Positions 44,972 through 54,177 of a stretch of DNA of 64,000 nucleotides are shown in pieces. The notes beneath the pieces are model-generated. The model worked only from the letters and a program-made list of their open reading frames with translations. It searched no databases and was not told the origin of the DNA. Source of the stretch: Winogradskyella haliclonae (GTDB lineage Bacteria > Bacteroidota > Bacteroidia > Flavobacteriales > Flavobacteriaceae); contig NZ_BMDQ01000001.1 of assembly GCF_014635865.1 (NCBI RefSeq), positions 186,001-250,000 on the forward strand. The letters are read 5' to 3'. Numbering within the stretch: the first letter of the stretch is position 1; every line of letters starts with the position of its first letter. The position numbers and the translations under genes are program-made.

Positions 44972-45412
44972 ATGAGATTTATACTAATCGCATTACTAAC
45001 TAGCATTACGAGTTTAAACGCGCAATCTATAGATTACAACCTTAAAAAAGGTTATGTTGCAGAAGGATATGATGTTGTAGAATACTTTAATAATAATGCT
45101 GTCGAAGGCAAAAAAAGTTTCTCAACGACGCATGATAATGTAAAGTATAAATTTTCTTCTCAGAAAAACTTAGATACTTTTTTAATGGCTCCTGAAAAAT
45201 ATGCACCGCAATATGGTGGCTATTGTGCTTATGCTGTTGCTGTAAAATCTAAAAAAGTAGGAATAGACCCAGAAACGTTTGAAATACGCGATGGGAAACT
45301 CTATTTATTCTATAATTCATGGGGTACAAACACTTTAGAATTATGGAAAAAAGAAAATGTGAAAGGTTTACAGAAAAAAGCCGACTTAAATTGGGAGGCT
45401 ATTAAAAATTAA
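44972..45412 (+). CDS. Secreted YHS-domain protein
   Basis: 146 residues with a signal peptide (MRFILIALLTSITSLNAQ). A YHS domain is visible: VAEGYDVVEYF, then YKFSSQKNLDTFLMAPEKYAPQYGGYCAYAVA. YHS domains are small metal-associated folds. Function unknown. It is 43 bases after the LuxE-like gene on the same strand; co-transcription is likely. Confidence 0.83.
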   Translation: MRFILIALLTSITSLNAQSIDYNLKKGYVAEGYDVVEYFNNNAVEGKKSFSTTHDNVKYKFSSQKNLDTFLMAPEKYAPQYGGYCAYAVAVKSKKVGIDPETFEIRDGKLYLFYNSWGTNTLELWKKENVKGLQKKADLNWEAIKN

Positions 45413-45467
45413 TTTTTTAAATGAAAAAGAAAGATTAATAAATAGTTGAAAGTTGATTGATTGGTTG

Positions 45468-45498
45468 AAAATGCTCGGAGGCTTCTCCGGGCATTTTT
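45468..45498. terminator. Bidirectional terminator between the YHS gene and tyrS
   Basis: AAAATGCTCGGAG (45468-45480) pairs with CTCCGGGCATTTT (45485-45497) around GCTT, with one G-T pair, followed by T-runs on both strands. The tyrS stop codon starts at 45499. Confidence 0.85.
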
Positions 45499-46797
45499 TT
45501 ATACAATCTTAATAATATATGTATTGCGTTTACCCTTGTTAAGAATAACGTACTTACCATTAATTAAGTCATCAGAAGAAATCATATAATCTTCTTTTAC
45601 TTTCTCTTTATTTACAGATACTGAGTTCTCCTTAAGCGCACGTCTTGCTTCACCATTAGAGTTTAAAAACTCTGTTTTAGCAGCTAATGCCGCAATCATA
45701 TCTAGTCCAGCTTCAAAATCTGCTTTTGAAATCTCTGCTTGAGGCACACCTTCAAAAACATCTAAAAATGTAGTTTCATCAATCGTTGCAATATCAGCTT
45801 TAAAAGTTTTGCTAAACAACACATTTGATGCTTTTTCAGCATTTTTAAAATCTTCTTCAGAATGCACCATTGTTGTAATCTCCTCAGCTAATCGTTTTTG
45901 CAATCCTCTTAAATGTGGTGCTTCTTTATGAGCTTCAACACTATTTTTAATCTCTTCTTGATTTAAAAATGTAAAAATCTTGATATACTTTTCAGCATCT
46001 TCATCACTAGAGTTTAACCAGTATTGGTAGAATTTATAAGGAGATGTTCTTTTAGCATCTAGCCATACATTTCCACCTTCAGACTTTCCAAATTTAGAAC
46101 CATCACTTTTTGTAATTAATGGGCATGTTATTGCAAATCCTTTTCCATTACCAATTCGCCTTATCAATTCTGTTCCAGTAGTAATATTTCCCCACTGGTC
46201 ACTTCCACCCATTTGTATGGTACAATTATTTGCTTTATACAAGTGTAAAAAATCATAACCTTGAACGAGTTGGTATGTAAACTCTGTAAAACTCATGCCT
46301 TCACTAGTGGATTCAGCAGATATTCTATTCTTTACAGAATCTTTGGCCATCATATAATTCACAGTAATATGCTTACCGACATCACGAATAAATTCAAGGA
46401 ATGAAAATTCTTTCATCCAATCGTAATTATTTACCAATTTTGCTGCATTAGGCACATTACTTTCAAAATCTAAAAAGTGTGCTAACTGAACTTTTATAGC
46501 TTCTTGGTTATGACGCAATGTCTTTTCATCTAATAGATTACGTTCACTTGATTTACCAGATGGATCACCAATCATCCCTGTAGCACCACCAACCAATGCA
46601 ACTGGTTGATGTCCACAACGCTGATAATGCGCTAACAACATAATTGGCACTAGATTACCAATATGCAAAGAATCTGCTGTTGGGTCAAAGCCCACATAGG
46701 CACTTCTCATAGCTTCACTTAAATGTTCCTCTACACCTGGCATACTATCATGCAACATGCCTCTCCACTTTAACTCTTCAACAAAATTCTTACTCAT
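45499..46797 (-). CDS. tyrS: Tyrosyl-tRNA synthetase
   Basis: 432 residues. Class I signatures are HIGN (45-48) and the KMSKS-type loop KFGKSEG. The tyrosine-binding QGYDF and [10 protein letters not shown] are in place. A C-terminal S4-like RNA-binding domain ends the protein. Housekeeping, with its own promoter. Confidence 0.96.
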   Translation of the reverse strand: MSKNFVEELKWRGMLHDSMPGVEEHLSEAMRSAYVGFDPTADSLHIGNLVPIMLLAHYQRCGHQPVALVGGATGMIGDPSGKSSERNLLDEKTLRHNQEAIKVQLAHFLDFESNVPNAAKLVNNYDWMKEFSFLEFIRDVGKHITVNYMMAKDSVKNRISAESTSEGMSFTEFTYQLVQGYDFLHLYKANNCTIQMGGSDQWGNITTGTELIRRIGNGKGFAITCPLITKSDGSKFGKSEGGNVWLDAKRTSPYKFYQYWLNSSDEDAEKYIKIFTFLNQEEIKNSVEAHKEAPHLRGLQKRLAEEITTMVHSEEDFKNAEKASNVLFSKTFKADIATIDETTFLDVFEGVPQAEISKADFEAGLDMIAALAAKTEFLNSNGEARRALKENSVSVNKEKVKEDYMISSDDLINGKYVILNKGKRNTYIIKIV

Positions 46798-46826
46798 TGG
46801 ATGTTTATATTCTAAAATTCGATAGG

Positions 46827-46855
46827 CAAAGATATGTTTCCACTTTAAAAGACAA
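46827..46855 (-). promoter_or_regulatory. Flavobacterial promoter of tyrS
   Basis: On the minus strand TTG (complement of 46853-46855), an 18-base spacer and TATCTTTG (complement of 46827-46834) fit the consensus. It lies 30 bases before the start codon. Confidence 0.78.
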
Positions 46856-46887
46856 AAGACAAATGTAAAAAAGCGTAAATTCGCTTT

Positions 46888-47919
46888 ATGATTTTAGTTA
46901 CAGGAGGCACAGGATTAGTAGGTTCTCATTTACTTTACAGACTAGCTAATGAAGGCAAAAAAGTAAAAGCCATTTATAGACGCGCCCATAAATTAGAATC
47001 TACAAAGCATGTGTTTTCTTATTATTCTGAAAATTGGGAAAGTCTTTATAATACCATTGAATGGGTTGAAGCAGATATTACCAATATTCCAAAACTACAA
47101 GACGCTTTTAAAGATATTACATATGTATACCATTGTGCAGCTTTCATCTCTTTTGAACCTGATAAATACAAAGTGCTACGGAAAATAAATATTAAAGGCA
47201 CAGCCAATATTGTTAACCTATGTATTTCGCTTAAGGTAAAAAAGCTTTGTTACGTTAGTTCTATTGCAGCAATTGGGCAAACAAATAATCATGAAGATTT
47301 AATAACTGAAACAACACCTTGGAATCCAGAAGAAGATAATAGTGTTTATGCTATTACTAAATATGGAGCCGAATTAGAGGTTTGGCGCGGATCGCAAGAA
47401 GGATTGGATGTTATCGTAGTTAATCCAGGAATAATTTTAGGTTCTGGTTTTTGGCATGGTGGTGGCAGTGGTAGTTTATTTAAACAGATATACAAAGGAC
47501 TATCTTTTTATACCGAAGGTGGATCTGCATATGTTGATGTTTATGATGTTATAGATATAATGATTCTTTTAATGCAAAGTGAAATTAAAAATGAAGGATT
47601 CATTCTAGTTGCCGAGAATCTACTCTTTAAAGATTTTAATAGAAGAACAGCTGAAGCTTTAAACGTTACAAAAAAACAAAAGCTAATTAAGCCTTGGCAA
47701 TTACATATTCTATGGCGCTTGGATTGGTTAAACCATAAGCTATTTAGGAAAAGGAGAAAGCTATCTAGGCAGTTAGTTAAGACCATTACTTCTGTTACCA
47801 AGTATGACAACTCAAAACTAAAATTAGCTCTTGATTACGAATTTACTCCGATTGAAGAATCAATAAAAAAAGTTTCCAAACTCTTTCTTAAGGACTTAAA
47901 CTCTAGCTTTTTGTTTTAA
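46888..47919 (+). CDS. NAD(P)-dependent epimerase/dehydratase
   Basis: 343 residues, extended short-chain dehydrogenase fold. The nucleotide-binding motif is [12 protein letters not shown], the catalytic Y-x3-K is YAITK, and PGIILG is the family's third motif. The substrate is not known; the closest general type is the DHA/flavonol-reductase-like group. Its start is divergent from tyrS and its 3' end overlaps the DUF4296 gene by 17 bases. Confidence 0.85.
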   Translation: MILVTGGTGLVGSHLLYRLANEGKKVKAIYRRAHKLESTKHVFSYYSENWESLYNTIEWVEADITNIPKLQDAFKDITYVYHCAAFISFEPDKYKVLRKINIKGTANIVNLCISLKVKKLCYVSSIAAIGQTNNHEDLITETTPWNPEEDNSVYAITKYGAELEVWRGSQEGLDVIVVNPGIILGSGFWHGGGSGSLFKQIYKGLSFYTEGGSAYVDVYDVIDIMILLMQSEIKNEGFILVAENLLFKDFNRRTAEALNVTKKQKLIKPWQLHILWRLDWLNHKLFRKRRKLSRQLVKTITSVTKYDNSKLKLALDYEFTPIEESIKKVSKLFLKDLNSSFLF

Positions 47920-48358
47920 TAACCCCTTCTTTTAAATTAGGATTAGCTCTTTGAACTTGTTTTAACTTTATAAGAGAATCTTTTTTCTTTTTATTTTCTG
48001 CTTCTTCCTTTTTATTTTCAGCTTCATATTTTTGCTTTTCAGAAGTAAGTTTAGCCTTTATCTCTTCTATAATTTCCTTATAGGTTTCGATATCATGAGC
48101 ATAATAATCATTGCTTTGTGCAAATTGCAAACTATCAATATTATATTTTTTTAGAATATATGTTTCAGGATCGATACCTTTTGCCTCTAGTATAGTTCTG
48201 CTAACACCTTTAGCAGAACTTACAACAAACATATCGGATAAAATCTCAGTCATTTTATCTTTTGGAATCAAATTTTCTGGTTTTTTTGGTTGTAATTTTG
48301 GTTCACAACTTAAAAAAAGCCCTATAACTAATACTATGACTAAAACCTGTTTCATCAT
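47903..48358 (-). CDS. DUF4296 lipoprotein
   Basis: 151 residues with a lipobox (GLFLSC). The segment IPKDKMTEILSDMFVVSSAKG is the DUF4296 signature, restricted to Bacteroidetes. The C-terminal third is a charged coiled coil (KKEEAENKK repeats). It overlaps the start of pyrC's 3' end by 4 bases (ATGA), indicating coupling. The function is unknown; the position after pyrC is probably a conserved Bacteroidetes pairing. Confidence 0.86.
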   Translation of the reverse strand: MMKQVLVIVLVIGLFLSCEPKLQPKKPENLIPKDKMTEILSDMFVVSSAKGVSRTILEAKGIDPETYILKKYNIDSLQFAQSNDYYAHDIETYKEIIEEIKAKLTSEKQKYEAENKKEEAENKKKKDSLIKLKQVQRANPNLKEGVIKTKS

Positions 48359-49698
48359 CTATCAAAGGTTAATCTTTGCCCAGCTTTAACATTTAATACC
48401 TTAAAATTGTTATATACCAATTGACCATTGACAAATGTATGCGTAATACGACTCTTAAAGGTATTACCTTCAAAAGGAGACCAACCACATTTATAAAGTA
48501 TATTCTCTTTGTTAACCGTCCAAGGATTGTTTAAATCCGTAATAATCAAATCTGCATAGTAACCCTCTCTAATATAACCTCTTTTTTCGACATCAAATAA
48601 AATTGCAGGATTATGTGCTGTTTTTTGAGCAATTAACTCTAAAGATAATTTCCCGTTATGGTATGCCTCTAATAATGCCACAAATGCATGCTGTACTAAT
48701 GGCCCACCTGAGGGTGCTGTTGTATATGTCTTGTCTTTTTCTTCTATGGTATGTGGTGCATGATCAGTTGCAATAACATCAATACGACCATCTAATAACG
48801 CTTTCCACAGACCTTCTCTGTCATCTGCAGTTTTTACAGCTGGATTCCATTTAATATGACTTCCTTTAGTTTGGTAATCTTTATCAGAAAACCAGAGATG
48901 ATGTATACAAACCTCAGCCGTTATCTTTTTGTCTTTTAATGGTATTTTATTTGTAAATAGTGCTGTCTCTTTTGCCGTTGACAAATGAAAAACATGTAAG
49001 CGTGCTCCCGTTTTTTTGGCCAACTCAATAGCTTGAGATGATGATAGATAGCATGCTTCCTCACTTCTAATAACAGGATGTAATTCCATTGGAATATCAT
49101 CGCCATATTTAGCTTTTGCTTTTGCTAAATTCTCTCTAATTGTTGATTCATCTTCGCAATGTACTGAGATCACTAAGTCTGTACTAGAAAAGATTTTTTC
49201 TAGCACTTCAGGGTTATCGACTAACATATTCCCTGTAGAAGAACCTAAAAATAGTTTTAAGCCAGCTACAGCTTTGGGGTCTAATTTTAAAATTTCATCC
49301 AAATTATCATTTGTACCACCAAACATAAAAGAATAGTTAGCATAAGAAGACTTTGACGCGATATCAAATTTCTCTTCAAGTTTTTCTATTGTGGTTGTTT
49401 GCGGATTGGTATTTGGCATTTCTACAAAAGATGTAATACCACCTGCGATAGCTGCTCTTGATTCGGTCTCTATATTAGCTTTATGTGTTAATCCAGGCTC
49501 TCTAAAATGCACTTGGTCATCTATCATCCCTGGAAACACGTAATTTCCTTCTGCATCTATGACTTTTACATCAGCAGACTTTGCGCTTATAGAAGCGTTT
49601 ATTTCTTTGATTAAATTATCTTCAATTAATATATCACCTTCAGTAATCTGACCTTCATTTACAATCTTGGCATTTTTTATAAGCGTTTGGTTACTCAT
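48355..49698 (-). CDS. pyrC: Dihydroorotase, class I
   Basis: 447 residues. It closes carbamoyl-aspartate to dihydroorotate in pyrimidine synthesis. The family pattern PGMIDDQVHFREPGLTHKA is present at 56-74, with H64 in the second position of the usual HxH and Gln in the first (Q62). The later metal-binding segments VISVHCEDES, LHVFHLS and DHAPHT are intact. The Q for H change is noted in the findings. The end overlaps a DUF4296 lipoprotein gene by 4 bases; the preceding gene is a polyprenol-phosphate mannose synthase. Confidence 0.9.
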   Translation of the reverse strand: MSNQTLIKNAKIVNEGQITEGDILIEDNLIKEINASISAKSADVKVIDAEGNYVFPGMIDDQVHFREPGLTHKANIETESRAAIAGGITSFVEMPNTNPQTTTIEKLEEKFDIASKSSYANYSFMFGGTNDNLDEILKLDPKAVAGLKLFLGSSTGNMLVDNPEVLEKIFSSTDLVISVHCEDESTIRENLAKAKAKYGDDIPMELHPVIRSEEACYLSSSQAIELAKKTGARLHVFHLSTAKETALFTNKIPLKDKKITAEVCIHHLWFSDKDYQTKGSHIKWNPAVKTADDREGLWKALLDGRIDVIATDHAPHTIEEKDKTYTTAPSGGPLVQHAFVALLEAYHNGKLSLELIAQKTAHNPAILFDVEKRGYIREGYYADLIITDLNNPWTVNKENILYKCGWSPFEGNTFKSRITHTFVNGQLVYNNFKVLNVKAGQRLTFDR

Positions 49699-49701
49699 TC
49701 T

Positions 49702-50427
49702 TTAATCTTTTTTGAATAGACTTTTCCATTTAAGGCTAATCACTCCAAAGATTGCTTCAGAAATAATGCCTCCAGACATTTTTGATTTGCCTTTAATTCG
49801 ATCTGTAAAGATAATGGGAATCTCAACAATTTTAAAGCCTTTTTTGTAAGCTTTAAACTTCATTTCAATTTGAAACGCATAACCTATAAACTTTATTTCA
49901 TCTAAATTAATCGCTTCTAACACTTCTCTTTTATAGCAAACAAAACCAGCAGTTGGATCCTGTACGCGCATACCTGTAATCATCTTTACATATAAGGACG
50001 CTCCGTAAGATAAAAGAATACGAGCCAAAGGCCAGTTTACAACATTTACACCTTTAATATATCTAGATCCTACAACAAGGTCGACGTCTTTTTGTTTTGT
50101 GGCTTGATATAATCTTACTAGGTCTTTTGGATTGTGAGAAAAATCAGCATCCATTTCAAAAATATAATCATACTCTCGACGCAAACACCATTTAAAACCA
50201 TCTATATATGCTGTTCCTAAACCATTTTTATTAGCTCTTGAGAGCAAATGAAGTTTGTCATTAAAAACAGATTGTAATTTGCTGACAATAGAAGCTGTGC
50301 CATCAGGTGAGTTATCATCAACAACTAGTACATGAAAACTTTTTGGTAACCCAAAAACACTTTCAATTATGGCTTGGATGTTTTCTTTCTCGTTATAAGT
50401 TGGTATGATGACAATTGCATCACTCAT
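49702..50427 (-). CDS. Polyprenol-phosphate mannose synthase-like glycosyltransferase (GT2)
   Basis: 241 residues, without membrane helices. The GT-A donor site is visible as IIPTYNEKENI, VVDDNSPDGT and MDADFSHNP (DxD). The C-terminal LKFIGYAFQIEMK and IPIIFTDRIKGKSKM segments characterise DPM1-type proteins that transfer mannose to polyprenol phosphate. It starts the pyrC-DUF4296 unit with a 3-base gap to pyrC. Confidence 0.89.
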   Translation of the reverse strand: MSDAIVIIPTYNEKENIQAIIESVFGLPKSFHVLVVDDNSPDGTASIVSKLQSVFNDKLHLLSRANKNGLGTAYIDGFKWCLRREYDYIFEMDADFSHNPKDLVRLYQATKQKDVDLVVGSRYIKGVNVVNWPLARILLSYGASLYVKMITGMRVQDPTAGFVCYKREVLEAINLDEIKFIGYAFQIEMKFKAYKKGFKIVEIPIIFTDRIKGKSKMSGGIISEAIFGVISLKWKSLFKKD

Positions 50428-50533
50428 AGGTCTTTTTATTTTAGCAAATGTAAAATTTTTAAGTCACTAAGTTACTTTTAATTCCCTTTTTACATTTAGT
50501 ATATACCTCGACTTTTCTTTATAAATTAGCTTA

Positions 50534-51187
50534 ATGTTACGAGAGTACTTTACACAAGATATCTACATAGGTTTAATATTGGTTTGCTTAATTCTAATTG
50601 TCTCTACTAGGCAGTTATTTGGCATCCGCTTTGCAGATTTTTTACAAGTTATCTGGAATGATAGGTATATTAAACTCTACTCTCGTGAACGAAAAAAGCT
50701 AGACATCTTTAATATACTCCTGTTTACAAACTTTGTTTTTACTTTAGGGATTTTTATTCATTTTGCATATTCCACGCTAAAAGAACCCTTACCGGACAAC
50801 ATTTTCTTATTAATTTATGTATTTCTTGGTCTATTAGTTTTTACCCTATTTAAGATTATTATTGAGCGTATTATCGCTCATGTATGTGAATTCTCGGAGT
50901 TTATAAAAGAGTATATTTTTCAAAAAAATACGTATAAAAACATTTCTGGCCTGCTTTTATTGCTTGTCAACATCTTGTTATTATTCAGTGATTTAGATAA
51001 AAAAATAGTGATTTATTCAAGCTTAACGCTATTCCTTTTAATTAATGTCAGTGGATTTATAAGATTTTTGCAACACTATCAAAAAGCCATAATTTCTAAT
51101 TTTTTCTATTTTTTATTGTATCTTTGCGCTCTCGAAATTGGACCTTATGTTATTTTATATAAGGTATTTAAAGATTATTTCGGGTAA
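50534..51187 (+). CDS. DUF4271 membrane protein
   Basis: 217 residues with about six hydrophobic helices. Early residues DIYIGLILVCLILIVS and the later LYLCALEIGPYVILYK are in line with the DUF4271 family of Bacteroidetes. Function unknown. It precedes hemD by 15 bases, an order often seen in these genomes. Confidence 0.8.
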   Translation: MLREYFTQDIYIGLILVCLILIVSTRQLFGIRFADFLQVIWNDRYIKLYSRERKKLDIFNILLFTNFVFTLGIFIHFAYSTLKEPLPDNIFLLIYVFLGLLVFTLFKIIIERIIAHVCEFSEFIKEYIFQKNTYKNISGLLLLLVNILLLFSDLDKKIVIYSSLTLFLLINVSGFIRFLQHYQKAIISNFFYFLLYLCALEIGPYVILYKVFKDYFG

Positions 51188-51202
51188 AAAAGCGTTTAGC
51201 AT

Positions 51203-51952
51203 ATGAAAGTAAAAACGATATTGGTTTCGCAACCAGAACCTAAAATTGAGAACTCTCCTTATTTCGATTTACAAGAAAGACAAAAGGTAAAAGTAGATTT
51301 TAGACCGTTTATACATGTTGAAGGTGTTGAAGCCAAAGACATAAGACAACAAAAGATTGACCTTACCAAATTTTCTGCTATTATATTAACTAGTAGAAAT
51401 TCAGTTGATCACTTTTTTAGAGTTGCAGAGGAAATGCGCTTTAAAGTCCCAGATACTATGAAATATTTCTGCCAGTCTGAAGCTGTTGCTTATTATCTAC
51501 AGAAATATGTTGTTTACAGAAAGCGTAAGATTTATGTTGGTAAGCGTACTTTTGAAGACTTAATGCCTCTAATAAAGAAATATAAAGACGAAAGTTTCTT
51601 ACTACCAACAACTGATAAAGTAAAGCCCGTAATACCTAACACTTTAGATAAGTTAGGTGTAAACTGGACACAAGCAACTTTTTACAAAACTGTAATTAGT
51701 GATTTATCAGATTTAGAGAATGTAACTTATGACATTTTAGTATTCTTTAGTCCATCTGGGATTGAATCTTTATTCCACAATTTTCCTGATTTTAAGCAAA
51801 ACGAAACACGTCTTGCAGTGTTTGGAAATACAACTATTAAAGCTGTTGAAGCTAAAGGCTTGCGTGTGGATATTGCTGCACCAACTCCTGAAACACCTTC
51901 AATGACTATGGCTTTAAAGAAATATATTGATGCCGTTAACAAAGGGAAATAA
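51203..51952 (+). CDS. hemD: Uroporphyrinogen-III synthase
   Basis: 249 residues. The HemD fold is poorly conserved; recognisable parts are KTILVSQPEPKIE, the LTSRNSVDHFF segment, VGKRTFEDL and the closing VFFSPSGIESLF and AVFGNTTIKAVEAKG. It cyclises hydroxymethylbilane to uroporphyrinogen III in haem synthesis. It follows a DUF4271 gene and precedes a terminator. Confidence 0.87.
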   Translation: MKVKTILVSQPEPKIENSPYFDLQERQKVKVDFRPFIHVEGVEAKDIRQQKIDLTKFSAIILTSRNSVDHFFRVAEEMRFKVPDTMKYFCQSEAVAYYLQKYVVYRKRKIYVGKRTFEDLMPLIKKYKDESFLLPTTDKVKPVIPNTLDKLGVNWTQATFYKTVISDLSDLENVTYDILVFFSPSGIESLFHNFPDFKQNETRLAVFGNTTIKAVEAKGLRVDIAAPTPETPSMTMALKKYIDAVNKGK

Positions 51953-51972
51953 TTTCCTTATTTATATAAAAC

Positions 51973-52006
51973 AAAAAAGCGATTCAACTATTTGAATCGC
52001 TTTTTT
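51973..52006. terminator. Bidirectional terminator between hemD and pckA
   Basis: AAAAAAGCGATTCAA (51973-51987) pairs perfectly with TTGAATCGCTTTTTT (51992-52006) around a 4-base loop, a 15-bp stem. It serves hemD on the plus strand and pckA on the minus strand. Confidence 0.92.
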
Positions 52007-52023
52007 GTTGTTCTCTATTTTAC

Positions 52024-53640
52024 TTAAAACGCATAACGTTGAGGACCTCCTCGTCTAATTTCTTCTGACGCATAGCTTTCAAATTGTTTGAAGTTATTTC
52101 TAAATTCATTAGAAAGCTTAAATGCCATTTTATAATAGGCTTCATCATCATTCCAAGTTGTTCTTGGGCTTAAAACCTCTGTTGGTACTCCAGGGCAACG
52201 TCTTGGTTGGGCCACTCCAAAAACAGAATGTATGTGGTAATCTTCATAATTATATAACCCTAAATGGCCATTCAATACGGCATTAATCATAGCTCGCGTA
52301 TACTTTAATTTAATACGTGTACCAACGCCATAAGGTCCACCAGTCCAACCTGTATTAACCAACCAAACATTTACACCTGCATCTTTCATCTTTTTACTAA
52401 GCATTTCTGCATATTTAGTTGGATGTAGTGGCATAAATGGTGCTCCAAAACACGCAGAGAAAGAAGGTTGAGGTTCTACGACTCCAGCTTCGGTCCCAGC
52501 AACTTTTGCTGTATAACCTGATATAAAGTGATAAGCCGCCTGACTTGGTGTTAATTTAGATATTGGAGGCAGTACTCCAAAAGCATCTGCGGTCAAGAAA
52601 AAGATATGCTTTGGGTTTTTACCAGACGATGGTTGCCTTATATTCTCAATATGGTAGATTGGATAACTTACTCTTGTATTCTGGGTAATTGATGTGTCAG
52701 CAAAATCTACATGACCATTATCATCAATGATTACATTTTCAAGAATAGCACCTTTCTTTATTGCACCATAAATTTCTGGCTCTTGTTCTTGAGATAAGTT
52801 AATCACTTTTGCATAACAACCGCCTTCAAAATTAAAGACTGTATTCTCTTTTGTCCATCCATGCTCATCATCTCCAATTAGACTTCTATTAGCATCCGTA
52901 GATAATGTTGTTTTACCCGTTCCAGATAGGCCAAAGAAAATTGCAGTATCACCATCCTTACCAACATTTGCACTACAGTGCATTGGTAATGTATCTTTAA
53001 ATACAGGTAAGATAAAATTCAGCGCAGAGAAAATCCCTTTCTTGATTTCACCTGTATAACCTGTTCCACCAATTAGCGCAATTTTTCTTGTAAAATCTAG
53101 AATCGCAAAATTGTGTTGTCGTGTTCCATCAATCTCAGCATCTGCCATAAAACCTGGAGCGTTTACAACAGTCCACTCTGGTGTAAAGTCTCTTAATTCG
53201 TCTTCCGTTGGACGTAAAAACATGTTATAAGCAAACATATTACTCCAAGGATACTCATTAATAACTCTTATGTTTAGTTTGTAGTGTTCGTCAGCACATG
53301 CATAACTATCTCTAACATAAACTTCTTTTTCAGATAAATAATCTACGACTTTATCATAAAGCTTCTGAAATTTATCACTATCGAAAGGAATATTGATATC
53401 ACCCCACCAAACACGGTCTTTTGTAATATCGTCTTTTACAATAAAACGATCTTGCGGAGAGCGTCCAGTAAACTCTCCTGTGTTGACAGCTAAAGTATTA
53501 TTTGCTGTTTCTACACCTTGACCATTTTCAACAGCCCTTGACTGTAGCTGTTCTGGAGATAGTTGATAATTAACTTTAGCGTTTTTAATCCCATACTTTT
53601 CTAACGAAATCGTTTTCGTAGATTGGTCTGAATTTACCAT
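52024..53640 (-). CDS. pckA: Phosphoenolpyruvate carboxykinase (ATP)
   Basis: 538 residues. It has the kinase-1a loop GLSGTGKTTLS (237-247), the substrate loop GEFTGRSPQDRF (55-66) and FFLTADAFGVLPPI. The ATP-type fold fits the length. It converts oxaloacetate to PEP for gluconeogenesis, consistent with growth on amino acids. Single-gene unit. A possible -7 (TATTTTTG) is the complement of 53664-53671. Confidence 0.96.
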   Translation of the reverse strand: MVNSDQSTKTISLEKYGIKNAKVNYQLSPEQLQSRAVENGQGVETANNTLAVNTGEFTGRSPQDRFIVKDDITKDRVWWGDINIPFDSDKFQKLYDKVVDYLSEKEVYVRDSYACADEHYKLNIRVINEYPWSNMFAYNMFLRPTEDELRDFTPEWTVVNAPGFMADAEIDGTRQHNFAILDFTRKIALIGGTGYTGEIKKGIFSALNFILPVFKDTLPMHCSANVGKDGDTAIFFGLSGTGKTTLSTDANRSLIGDDEHGWTKENTVFNFEGGCYAKVINLSQEQEPEIYGAIKKGAILENVIIDDNGHVDFADTSITQNTRVSYPIYHIENIRQPSSGKNPKHIFFLTADAFGVLPPISKLTPSQAAYHFISGYTAKVAGTEAGVVEPQPSFSACFGAPFMPLHPTKYAEMLSKKMKDAGVNVWLVNTGWTGGPYGVGTRIKLKYTRAMINAVLNGHLGLYNYEDYHIHSVFGVAQPRRCPGVPTEVLSPRTTWNDDEAYYKMAFKLSNEFRNNFKQFESYASEEIRRGGPQRYAF

Positions 53641-53705
53641 ATTTATTATGTTGTGTTATCCGGCAAAAATAAAACTTTATTTTAGAATATAAGGTGATAA
53701 AACTG

Positions 53706-54095
53706 TTAATCAACTCTAGTTTTTAAGATATTAATTAACAATATTACCCAAGCTAAAATAAGTAGTAGACCACCTATTGGCGTAATAAAAGCTATTGTCT
53801 TAAAATCAAACCCTGAAAGAGTATTTGTTGCTAAGGCATAAATAGAAAATGAAAAGAAAACAACACCAATACTAACTAAAACTAGTATATAAGATTTAGC
53901 TTTTTCTTTAATAAAAGATATACTTCCAAGTATCAATAGAAAAAAAGCATGGTATATTTGGTAGCGTACACCTGTTTCAAAAGATTGTATCGCTTTATCA
54001 TCAATCAATTTTTCTAAACCATGCGCTGCAAATGCGCCTAGGATAATTGCTATAATTCCAAATACAGAACCTGTAATCAATAACTTTTTGTTCAT
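53706..54095 (-). CDS. DUF423 membrane protein
   Basis: 129 residues with four hydrophobic helices. The N-terminal AIILGAFAAHGLEKLIDDKAIQSFETGVRYQIYHA is the DUF423 (YwdK) signature. Function unknown. A single gene, divergent from saccharopine dehydrogenase. Confidence 0.87.
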   Translation of the reverse strand: MNKKLLITGSVFGIIAIILGAFAAHGLEKLIDDKAIQSFETGVRYQIYHAFFLLILGSISFIKEKAKSYILVLVSIGVVFFSFSIYALATNTLSGFDFKTIAFITPIGGLLLILAWVILLINILKTRVD

Positions 54096-54177
54096 AATTA
54101 AATTGAATTAATACTGTTAAATCTCTTATCTATTTTATTACATTCGTGGTAAACAAAATTAGTCATATAAAGCCATT

